Source: JBGPML01 sp041486955
GTDB lineage: Bacteria > Patescibacteriota > UBA1384 > 2-12-FULL-50-11 > DASWYB01
DNA length: 9,530 bases
Direction: 5' to 3'
Assembly: GCA_041486955.1 (NCBI GenBank)
Contig: JBGPML010000028.1
Coordinates: forward strand, 1-9,530
The notes below the pieces were generated by a model. The model searched no databases. It saw nothing but the letters and a program-made list of their open reading frames with translations, and was not told the origin of the DNA. Below are positions 1 to 6,888 of the stretch, piece after piece (the first letter of the stretch is position 1; the number at the start of each line of letters is the position of its first letter). Position numbers and translations under genes: made by a program.

Positions 1-14
1 AGCGACGCAAAATA

Positions 15-20
15 TATAAT
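15..20 (+). promoter_or_regulatory. Possible -10 box (TATAAT)
   Basis: An exact TATAAT hexamer sits at 15-20, about 85 bases before the preferred ATG of the DUF5666-like gene. Transcription would begin near 27. The matching -35 box would lie outside the window, so it cannot be checked. The frame stays open through this site, so it could simply be coding sequence. Confidence 0.25.
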
Positions 21-104
21 ACTGGTACAGAAAAGTTGCAAACAGGGAGGCTGTTTAAAAGAGGCTTGACAACGTTTTTGCAATATATTAGCGTGCTAGT
101 TGCG

Positions 105-680
105 ATGTTAAATGGCCGAATTAAAAAATGGATGGGCACAGCGTTGGTGGGAATCATCGTTCTCGCCGGAATAGTGGCAACAACTTCGTTTGCAAAAGCT
201 CGGTTTATAAATTTTAATCGAGCCTTATTTTTTGATGGAACGGTAGAATCGATTGGAACGGATTCGTTTGATGTTGCCACTCATGGTACTGATCCTGTAC
301 ATTTAATGGTTGACGATCACACCCTATTTGTCCAAGGTTTGGACTTAGCTTCACTGAATATGGGCGATAGTGTTCATGTTATGGCTAACCGGGAAGATGG
401 GACACTCATAGCGAGTATAGTGCGCCGCCAAAGTGAGGTATATGGTTATGGTGGAGTCTCCCAGAGAGTCGTTGTTTTTGACGGATCAGTCATTTCAACA
501 TCTGATGATAGTATTACGATTAATAATGGTACGGTTGATGTTGTATTCCGACTTACCACTGACACCCGCTTCGTTTTTGGCAGCTTAACGGATCTCAAAC
601 CAGATAGCAAAGCCCAAATAAGTGGCTATGATAAGAATGGAGAATTTGTTGCCACACGGGTGATTATTCAGTCGACTTAA
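105..680 (+). CDS. Exported protein with two tandem DUF5666-like domains
   Basis: Function unknown; probably secreted or anchored at the cell surface. I chose the ATG at 105 (191 residues) because it gives a textbook signal peptide: a basic start (NGRIKKW), a hydrophobic core (about residues 11-27) and an AKA cleavage-like site before RFINF. The ATG at 132 would lose the basic residues. No good Shine-Dalgarno precedes 105, and the frame is open leftwards to the window edge, with TTG codons at 36, 66 and 78, so a longer protein is possible. The mature part has two repeats of about 65 residues. Each starts FDG(T/S)V and continues through a D(H/T)..F/RFV..L..L strand pattern to a final D/NG..(I/V)A(S/T)..(I/V) strand, as in DUF5666 (OB-like beta) proteins. 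The repeats cover roughly residues 43-109 and 124-190. The gene runs convergently into the glycosyltransferase operon and has its own terminator at 701-730, so it is probably a separate transcription unit. Family assignment is from pattern recognition only. Confidence 0.75.
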   Translation: MLNGRIKKWMGTALVGIIVLAGIVATTSFAKARFINFNRALFFDGTVESIGTDSFDVATHGTDPVHLMVDDHTLFVQGLDLASLNMGDSVHVMANREDGTLIASIVRRQSEVYGYGGVSQRVVVFDGSVISTSDDSITINNGTVDVVFRLTTDTRFVFGSLTDLKPDSKAQISGYDKNGEFVATRVIIQST

Positions 681-2274
681 TTTTATAGACTATCAAATCA
701 GGACTCTCGAATATTGCAGAGAGTTTTTTTGATTGATTGAGCCAGGTGTATCTATCCCAATCAGCAGTCTTAGCTAAGATAATATGAGTGATGTGATGAC
801 TGATGAAAAAAGGGATAACTTGATCAGGTGCTGACTGACCCTGCAGCAGTTTAAATAGTTCGACATCCCAATCACTTTTAGGTTGTGAACTAGACAAAGT
901 AGTGTCGGCCACTGGTCCACTTATAACAGGTTGGTTAAAGAATACAGGCCCCGGGTTGGCGATCAATCGCCCTTGCGACATTGGAAAGCGCAGATAACCA
1001 TGCCAGGGTAGGAATAGAATAGTCGCACCTTTGTCCTGTTCAATTTTCGATTGAGCTTTATACCATGATTCAGGATAATCGGCCGATTGAATGTGGTTCA
1101 AGTTTCCCCAAAACAGCGTCGATACTGAAATAAAAGGAAGCAGGCCAATAATCAGACTGATCCCTATCACCAATTGGCGATAATTCCGACTTCCTTTGAA
1201 TTGTAGTAGCAGCCATTGTAATCCGATTGGGACAAAAAGAGCATACGTGAAAGCGATCAGCCCGATAATTTTTGCGGTGTCACGCAACCCCTTAAACCCG
1301 GGGATATAGTACAAAAAATCAATAATGTGTCGAGTCAGCGGAGTGGCGTAACCAATTGCTATTATGACGGTAGGCACAAAAGTAACAAGGAAGGTGATGC
1401 CTAGAATATCATGCTTTTTAAAAAATCGCCACGCTCCGATAGTGGATAACATGAGATATACAACGGTAATAATCCACCATGTAGAATTAAAATCTTTCGG
1501 TAAAAATGCGTCTTGCTGCCAGAATCCATAAAGTGATAGGACGTTGCCAATGGGGCCAAAATGAGGGTCACCCACGGTCTGAAACAGTCGGAAATCATCG
1601 AAAGTAATAGTACTCACTATATTTTGCTGCCCAAACAACCAATAACTATTCAAACCAAGAAAAAGCACTAGGGTTATGCAGGCATAAAAGCCTACGTGAT
1701 GATAATAGCTTGATTTATTTTGATGTTCATGGCCATAAATAAGAACGGCTATAGCTACTATGCCGTACGTAATATAAGACCAATGCAAACTGATGATGGG
1801 ATAGAAGGCCAAGATTAGGGCCAAATTGACAAAAGATTTTCTCGATGTATCCGTCAACGCTTGGGTTAAGCCTTTTATGACGACAGGAAAGAAAGCGTAG
1901 CCGGCCAAGACTAACCATTGACCAGCGATGAATCGCTCATAGACATATGGATTTAAAAAATAAATTACACTGCCGAGTAGCGCACTCGACCATTGAACCC
2001 TGTCCCGTAAAAGACGATACATGCTCCAGGGTATACAAAACAAAACCAAGGTCAGAACCGTTTTTTGCACCAATGCAGGGTGGACGAACTTTCCTATTAT
2101 GGCAAATAGCACATTCCATGGGAGCCCGTAAGTGGGCGAGGTATGAAATATCCGGGTAAGGCTCATACCGGGGCCCCACACCATATCTAAGAGAAAAATA
2201 TAGCCCGGTTGATAGAGTGGCCACATTATGGTAAAAACCAAGCCTAAAAAAATAAACGGCGTAAAACGTTGCAT
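664..2274 (-). CDS. GT-C-like polytopic membrane protein (short paralogue)
   Basis: Probable membrane glycosyltransferase or related YfhO/DUF3367-type protein of about 536 residues; substrate unknown. About ten or more hydrophobic helices fill residues 1-390, followed by a roughly 140-residue extracytoplasmic C-terminal part. An Asp in the first outer loop (LLDMVWGPG, about residue 30) matches the place where GT-C enzymes keep their catalytic acid. Other landmarks are LNPYVYERF, LNSYWLF and GFKGLRDTAK. Each has a collinear counterpart in the 1026-residue neighbour (FNTYFLIG, LNSYWLL, GFNAYREASK), so the two are paralogues. I chose the ATG at 2274 because the protein then aligns with the paralogue's N-terminus (its Asp is residue 33) and starts 13 bases after the upstream stop. 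In-frame ATGs at 2316 and 2382 would add unaligned residues and overlap the upstream gene. It is the last gene of the operon, and its stop overlaps the convergent gene's 3' end by 17 bases. Membrane nature is sure; enzymatic activity is inferred. Confidence 0.75.
   Translation of the reverse strand: MQRFTPFIFLGLVFTIMWPLYQPGYIFLLDMVWGPGMSLTRIFHTSPTYGLPWNVLFAIIGKFVHPALVQKTVLTLVLFCIPWSMYRLLRDRVQWSSALLGSVIYFLNPYVYERFIAGQWLVLAGYAFFPVVIKGLTQALTDTSRKSFVNLALILAFYPIISLHWSYITYGIVAIAVLIYGHEHQNKSSYYHHVGFYACITLVLFLGLNSYWLFGQQNIVSTITFDDFRLFQTVGDPHFGPIGNVLSLYGFWQQDAFLPKDFNSTWWIITVVYLMLSTIGAWRFFKKHDILGITFLVTFVPTVIIAIGYATPLTRHIIDFLYYIPGFKGLRDTAKIIGLIAFTYALFVPIGLQWLLLQFKGSRNYRQLVIGISLIIGLLPFISVSTLFWGNLNHIQSADYPESWYKAQSKIEQDKGATILFLPWHGYLRFPMSQGRLIANPGPVFFNQPVISGPVADTTLSSSQPKSDWDVELFKLLQGQSAPDQVIPFFISHHITHIILAKTADWDRYTWLNQSKKLSAIFESPDLIVYKIKSTE
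701..730 (+). terminator. Intrinsic terminator of the DUF5666-like gene, embedded in the opposing gene
   Basis: ACTCTC (703-708) pairs perfectly with GAGAGT (719-724) around a 10-base loop. Two G-T wobble pairs (701-702 with 725-726) can extend the stem, and a run of seven T (724-730) follows. The hairpin starts 20 bases after the plus-strand stop codon at 678-680. It lies wholly within the coding sequence of the convergent GT-C-like gene, in its last 22 codons. On the minus strand no T run follows the stem, so it should stop only plus-strand transcripts. Confidence 0.7.
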
Positions 2275-2287
2275 ACATTTTTTCTGC

Positions 2288-2641
2288 TTAGCGCCGATGG
2301 AGCCTGATTGTGTCATAGAGTTGTTTGAGCAGCCCTGCAGAAAAGAAGAAAAATGTCCCAACAACGAAATGAGATAGAGCATCTACCGAAATGAGAGATA
2401 TCAGCAATGAAAGAAAAGGGGTGGCGATAAGACCAATAAGACCAAGAGTAAAATAGAGTCTTGGGTCGAAACCAAGCCCAAAGATAATAATTAAAAAAAC
2501 TACAAACAACAAAAGATCTTGCAGAGTTGGATACTTTTGTGCGACCAGCAATATGATTACTCCAAGGATAAGAGTAAGACTAAAACGTTTGATAAAAGGT
2601 TGGGGAAGTGATCGTATAAGTTGATCTTTAACGGCGGTCAT
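2288..2641 (-). CDS. Small four-helix membrane protein
   Basis: A 117-residue integral membrane protein of unknown function. A basic, amphipathic start (about residues 5-19) precedes four hydrophobic segments at roughly residues 20-34, 43-58, 63-85 and 90-106, and the tail is basic (RLHRR). A DPR motif (residues 59-61) comes just before the third helix, with a Pro inside that helix. I recall this arrangement in small unannotated membrane proteins near GT-C genes in uncultured bacteria, but cannot prove it. The ATG at 2641 overlaps the end of the upstream GT-C-like gene by 14 bases, which suggests translational coupling. A TTG at 2647 would add two residues. The stop lies 13 bases before the preferred start of the next gene. 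Size and helix number equal those of GtrA-type flippases, but I see no clear GtrA sequence signature, so any flippase role is only a hypothesis. Its fixed place between two paralogues argues that it is real and works with them. Confidence 0.75.
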   Translation of the reverse strand: MTAVKDQLIRSLPQPFIKRFSLTLILGVIILLVAQKYPTLQDLLLFVVFLIIIFGLGFDPRLYFTLGLIGLIATPFLSLLISLISVDALSHFVVGTFFFFSAGLLKQLYDTIRLHRR

Positions 2642-5600
2642 GTTCAAGTTCTTTCTTGAGAAGTGATTTAATCCAACGCGCCAGTGAGGTTTGTTTCTTC
2701 TTAATCATACGTAAGCCGTAAACGAACATAGCGAACAAGGTCATAAGAGAAACAATACTTCCGACATTAAGCCAATGCTGAGGGGCGAAATCGATGGACA
2801 AATCGAAGTTGGCACTCCCATCACTATTATGCTGACAAAGGCTCTTGTTTTGGCAAAGAGATGGAACATCAATATACCAGGCATTAATAGTATTGTCCCA
2901 AGCCAAATGGGTTGTGGTGGGGAGTTTGACTGAACGAAAAAACGGGTTAATTCGATCAACGAGAAACGAATTGGGTCGAAGAAGCGTAACCTTCCACCCA
3001 GGATTGAATCGTTCACTTTGAGTCAAGTAGAAAGGTTGTGTTGCCCCCGCAATGTGAGTTTGCTTGTGGTAGGGGCTCATTGTTTCAAAGCTAAGGTGGT
3101 TTGGTGGCGAAAGCTTTTGGTTTGGCCGAGACATAATAAAGTAACGATCCTGTAAATCCGGTAAAGTCACAAGCTGGAAATTATCGTAACGGGTGATGAT
3201 ATTGGTAGTATGATCACCGTCATAGGAATAAATTGTCAAACTCATATGACTGGATCCAGCTGGGGCATGAATAATAGAATGAAAATTATGCCAATTGGTA
3301 TCTTGGGTTGGAAGTCGCTTAGTTAAGACGGTATGGATCGGGTCATCAAAGCTCAAATAATATCCGGCTTCCTTACTGGTAACACCTTGGTAATCAAAAC
3401 GAAAAATATAGTCAGTATTGGGAGTGACGGACAAACGATTTATGCCAGTACAGGCAATATGGCGAGTTGCTTCAAGTTGAAGCGACTTTTGACCATCGCT
3501 GGCCGATGCTTGGCTTAAATTCAGCCCAAGAATAGGATTTTTGTCATAATTATTGCAGTCGCCCACCTGAGTTTGCCACAACCCCGATTCAAAAGATGGA
3601 TTGGGAATAAGATTGACTAATGGGTTTAGACGATCTGACCATTCAAATCGTACCGCATGAGGGGAGGTAAAGTGTTCTTCATTGAAGGGAGAAGCATAGG
3701 GTGTCGAGACAGCTGTTGTAGGAGAAAGTATAGTATTCGTTATCTCATCCGAGATCGCTACGCCATTCCCCTTAGCTAACGCCGCCTTGGTTTGGTTGGT
3801 AAACAATCGGATGTCCCCGGAATCTTTTATGGTAAAAGATAAACTGTCAGGAGCGATTTTAGCGTCTTTCAGCTGATCAAAAACATTTACTATATGAGGG
3901 GCTGACGAATCCCCATTTTCGGTAAGAGTAAAATTAAATTCGCTTCCGAGTTGATTTTTGACAAATTGATAGGTCGTATCAAGTTCTTCCAGTGAATCGA
4001 CCTGATACAAATGATTCTGAGCCGTAATATACGGTTGGGCAGTATTATTTTCATATACTTTGAGCTCGTTATTTGGGCCAAGATCGAGAGGTTTAAGGTA
4101 GGGCTGTTGGTTCAGCAGATTTATATAGAAATCACGATTGTTGCCATAATGAATGAAAAAATCGTCATCATTAGCAACGTCTCTTACCGGGACGACAACA
4201 TATTTAACTGATGCGATATTTAATATATTGGCCATATAGGGATGATGCAGCAGTTCGGCCATCTGATCTTGCTCGGGCCAGTTATTATCGTGTGGAACAA
4301 ACTGAATGAAACCATTCCACACAGTTTGGACGGTATCGACCAGACTAACTTTTGGATGATACGTAGTCTCAATCCCCCACCGCGAATCTCGCGGTACCCA
4401 AAGCGTGCGGGAAAATTCTTTTTCATTAACTAAAAGATGGGTTAATGCAGGGTAACTTGCGGGAATGTGGCGAGGAATGAAGAGCGTGCCAAAATCCTGG
4501 GTAATGAGGGGTTTGGTATTCCACAAAAAGAGGGTGGAAATACTTACGCCGATTATAACAACCGCAACCTTTCCCCACGTGTAATCAGATATGACTATTT
4601 CGAGCCATGCAATCAAGGATGCGATTAAAACCGAATAGCCTAACGCAATAAGAAAATAAAATTTACTTGCTTCGCGGTAGGCATTAAAGCCCGGCCAATG
4701 GTCGTACAGCCAAGGATAGAGCTGCACAAACGGGTGATCGACTTGCTTAGTTAGGAGTATACCGACTATTGAGACTAAGCCAAAGAATAGGATGAATCGA
4801 TTCTTGCGATTGAGCCACAGACCAAAAAAGGCCGCGATCGGAATAATCCAAAAGCGCCATGGTAATGGTTGGATAACAAAATTAGCCGGTGTATGTCCGG
4901 TCCAAAACGGGTGAAATAGGGTCATGGCTCGCGGCAAACTCATATACGCATTGCCAAACAATTCTCGACTAAACAGATCGTTGGTCGTCAAACTATGCAG
5001 TTTGATTAAGGGGAGTAACCAATAACTATTCAGAAGCGCCACAAGAAAAAAAGGTAACAAACCAAGAATTACAATATGTTTTATGGCTGTGTTCGACTTG
5101 TCTTTTTGGTATACTGCCAAAAAATAGAGAAAATAGCTAAATAACAAACCGGCCATTATGTAAAAAGCACGAAACTCATATGCACTTGCTAACCAAGCCA
5201 CCAAGCCAGTCGCCATTGCTAACCCTATCCGCTTCTCTTTTAAAGCCTGATGGTAAAGGATAAATATAAAGGGGAAGAGAGCATAAGCAACTAAGAGAAT
5301 AAGATTAACACCTATAAGGAAATAGGTGTTAAAACTATACACTAATGAGCCAACTACGGCGGCAAAGGGGGATTTGGTGATGCGGTAAACCATAAAAAAG
5401 CTGCCCAGGATCATAAGCAGCATAAGGGGATAAAAAATAACCAGATGTTCTATTACCTCTGCAGATGCTGACAACGCCAATATTCCTGAAAGCAATTCGA
5501 TGGGATATCGAGAAATGTCAACGATATTGATCGATCCTAGCCCGTTGGTTTGCCAGAGCGTGGGTGGACGAATAAATTCTAGGTAAGTCTGACGATAGGT

Positions 5601-5708
5601 ATATCCCCAATCGCTGTAAGACAGAATCGTACTTCCCTTCAACCACACCCAGTGGGTGATGCATGTGATGATGGTAATAACGGTGAGTGGTACATACCTA
5701 TTTTTCAT
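2628..5708 (-). CDS. Large GT-C-like membrane protein with carbohydrate-binding-module-like extension
   Basis: Probable membrane glycosyltransferase of the YfhO / DUF3367 (arabinofuranosyltransferase-like) type, 1026 residues; donor and acceptor unknown. Residues 1-400 hold about a dozen helices. The first outer loop carries an Asp (YSDWGYTYRQ, D33) at the usual GT-C catalytic position. LNSYWLL (227-233) and GFNAYREASKF (340-350) are shared with the shorter paralogue downstream. Residues about 400-555 are an outward-facing part also shared with that paralogue. The rest is unique. A linker region (556-694) is followed by a jelly-roll, CBM4/9-like domain (about 695-850, starting LIPNPSFESGLW, with Cys718 and Cys753 likely to form a disulfide). 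A second beta-rich stretch (855-975) contains ERFNPGW, a motif common at the end of such proteins, then one helix (about 979-998) and a lysine-rich cytoplasmic tail. The ATG at 5708 lies 10 bases after the upstream GT4 stop. The 3' end overlaps the small membrane protein. Membrane topology is sure, exact family moderate. Confidence 0.8.
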   Translation of the reverse strand: MKNRYVPLTVITIITCITHWVWLKGSTILSYSDWGYTYRQTYLEFIRPPTLWQTNGLGSINIVDISRYPIELLSGILALSASAEVIEHLVIFYPLMLLMILGSFFMVYRITKSPFAAVVGSLVYSFNTYFLIGVNLILLVAYALFPFIFILYHQALKEKRIGLAMATGLVAWLASAYEFRAFYIMAGLLFSYFLYFLAVYQKDKSNTAIKHIVILGLLPFFLVALLNSYWLLPLIKLHSLTTNDLFSRELFGNAYMSLPRAMTLFHPFWTGHTPANFVIQPLPWRFWIIPIAAFFGLWLNRKNRFILFFGLVSIVGILLTKQVDHPFVQLYPWLYDHWPGFNAYREASKFYFLIALGYSVLIASLIAWLEIVISDYTWGKVAVVIIGVSISTLFLWNTKPLITQDFGTLFIPRHIPASYPALTHLLVNEKEFSRTLWVPRDSRWGIETTYHPKVSLVDTVQTVWNGFIQFVPHDNNWPEQDQMAELLHHPYMANILNIASVKYVVVPVRDVANDDDFFIHYGNNRDFYINLLNQQPYLKPLDLGPNNELKVYENNTAQPYITAQNHLYQVDSLEELDTTYQFVKNQLGSEFNFTLTENGDSSAPHIVNVFDQLKDAKIAPDSLSFTIKDSGDIRLFTNQTKAALAKGNGVAISDEITNTILSPTTAVSTPYASPFNEEHFTSPHAVRFEWSDRLNPLVNLIPNPSFESGLWQTQVGDCNNYDKNPILGLNLSQASASDGQKSLQLEATRHIACTGINRLSVTPNTDYIFRFDYQGVTSKEAGYYLSFDDPIHTVLTKRLPTQDTNWHNFHSIIHAPAGSSHMSLTIYSYDGDHTTNIITRYDNFQLVTLPDLQDRYFIMSRPNQKLSPPNHLSFETMSPYHKQTHIAGATQPFYLTQSERFNPGWKVTLLRPNSFLVDRINPFFRSVKLPTTTHLAWDNTINAWYIDVPSLCQNKSLCQHNSDGSANFDLSIDFAPQHWLNVGSIVSLMTLFAMFVYGLRMIKKKQTSLARWIKSLLKKELEHDRR
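3159..3626 (-). other. CBM4/9-like jelly-roll domain within the large membrane protein
   Basis: Codons about 695-850 encode a self-contained beta-rich domain. It opens with NLIPNPSFESGLW, continues with ASASDGQKSLQLEA and a stretch of alternating hydrophobic strands, and ends near YDNFQL. This order (NPSFE, SDG..SL.L, DNF.L) is typical of carbohydrate-binding module 4/9-like jelly rolls. It should sit outside the membrane and could hold the glycan acceptor. Cys718 (VGDCNNYD) and Cys753 (HIACTG) are well placed for a disulfide. The short paralogue lacks this domain. The limits are approximate and the binding role is inferred. Confidence 0.6.
5305..5332 (-). other. Perfect 11-bp inverted repeat inside the large membrane protein gene
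   Basis: TTAACACCTAT (5305-5315) and ATAGGTGTTAA (5322-5332) are exact reverse complements with a 6-base loop. In the minus-strand transcript the hairpin falls about 125 codons into the gene and is followed by a pyrimidine-rich stretch (TCTTATTCTCTT), not a clean U run. It could slow transcription or translation, or be a chance result of codon use. Function unproven. Confidence 0.45.
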
Positions 5709-5718
5709 GGGTCATGCT

Positions 5719-6888
5719 TTACTGTTCTAACAATTCGTCATAGAGTGAACCATATTGTTGGCGGATATTTTTCCATTCATAGCAATCTTTGAAGTGCTTT
5801 CTCGCGTGACGGGACATCGCAATCATTTTTTCAGGCGCATTGAGTAATCTCACTATCTCGTTGGCTAAAGCCTTACTGTCTTCCTGGGGAACGAGTAGTC
5901 CGAATTTTTTATGAATAATCTGATTTGACCCGACATTGGAAGACGTAATAATCGGCAAACCGCGAGCCATAGCTTCAACATAAACTTGTCCGAAACCTTC
6001 TTGTCGAGGCATACTGATATAAAGATGAGCTTGGTCATAATACTGATAGATTTTGCTGTGTTCAATGAAACCCTCAAAGATAACATGCTGAGTAATCCGT
6101 AATTGTTGTGCTAAGTCAAGTAAATGCCTTTCCTCTTCTCCGTCTCCTACGATACGTAGTGTAATATTCGGGTTTTGTTGCACCGCCTCCGCGATTGCCC
6201 GGAGGACAATATCATATCCTTTTCTCTCGATGAGAAACCCGACGGAGAGCAGTTCAAACTTTGGCTGATAGTATTTAGACCGAGACAGTCTAAAAGGCCG
6301 ATCTTTCTCACCTGGCGGAATAATGACAATTTTGCTTTCACTCAGATGACGTGTGAGTAATTTTTTGGTTACACCATCATGGACAATGATTTTCGTTGAT
6401 CGCTTTAATGTTTGGATCGAGAGCCAATAAACAAGCGGGGTGATCAGCCTCAGAGTTATCTTCTTTAAACTCAGATCGTGCGGATTATGGGTTAAAGGAT
6501 ATGGACTGCAGAATGATCCAATTACAAACGGTGTTTTTCTGTTCAGCCCAAGAAGAGGGATGAGATTAAATGTCGTGCCAACGTTAAAAGGTCGCACGTG
6601 ATGAATGATATCGAACTTCTCTTGTTTCAAAAGTCGGAGTGCCAGAAAGGTATATTTATAATTAAAATGTAATGCGCTCGAGATTGATTGACCGAGGCTA
6701 TCGGTCTCTTTCAGCAGTCCGATGATTTTATACGGTTTTTGAGAAGTGAGATGTATCTTTCCCGTGACGACAACAGATTCGGGATATTTTCTCCCAAAAA
6801 AATCGGCGATTTCGAATGCGAGGCCATATTCACTGCCACGGGTCGAATCATCAAATAAATAATGGCAAGGGCAAAACAAAATTCTCAT
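5719..6888 (-). CDS. Glycosyltransferase family 4 (GT-B fold)
   Basis: A 389-residue retaining glycosyltransferase that should transfer a sugar from a nucleotide-sugar donor on the cytoplasmic side; sugar and acceptor cannot be told. The N-terminal Rossmann half starts MRILFCPCHY and has a glycine-containing loop (RGSEYG, 17-22). The C-terminal half has the GT4 hallmarks: LLSVGFLIERKGYD (213-226, with the Arg/Lys pair that contacts donor phosphates), LRIVGDG (244-250), and the E-x7-E motif EGFGQVYVEA (297-306, Glu297 and Glu305) followed by GLPII. The length is normal for the family. Its ATG overlaps the stop of the GT2 gene in an ATGA (6885-6888), so the two are almost certainly translationally coupled. 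It is followed after 10 bases by the large GT-C-like gene. No signal peptide or transmembrane helix is evident; membrane contact would be peripheral. Confidence 0.92.
   Translation of the reverse strand: MRILFCPCHYLFDDSTRGSEYGLAFEIADFFGRKYPESVVVTGKIHLTSQKPYKIIGLLKETDSLGQSISSALHFNYKYTFLALRLLKQEKFDIIHHVRPFNVGTTFNLIPLLGLNRKTPFVIGSFCSPYPLTHNPHDLSLKKITLRLITPLVYWLSIQTLKRSTKIIVHDGVTKKLLTRHLSESKIVIIPPGEKDRPFRLSRSKYYQPKFELLSVGFLIERKGYDIVLRAIAEAVQQNPNITLRIVGDGEEERHLLDLAQQLRITQHVIFEGFIEHSKIYQYYDQAHLYISMPRQEGFGQVYVEAMARGLPIITSSNVGSNQIIHKKFGLLVPQEDSKALANEIVRLLNAPEKMIAMSRHARKHFKDCYEWKNIRQQYGSLYDELLEQ

Noticed and set aside
66..89. TTGACA at 66-71 followed by TATATT at 84-89
   Set aside because: The spacer is only 12 bases, too short for a standard promoter; no suitable -10 occurs 16-18 bases after the TTGACA.
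1937..2278. Minus-strand open frame of 113 codons starting at an ATG 4 bases from the GT-C-like start
   Set aside because: It is out of frame with the GT-C-like gene, whose frame aligns with its paralogue; the 113-codon frame has no coherent helix pattern.
4379..4395. 7-bp GC-rich hairpin ACCGCGA/TCGCGGT with 3-base loop
   Set aside because: It lies within conserved coding sequence (around PRDSRWG) with no T run on either strand; most likely chance.
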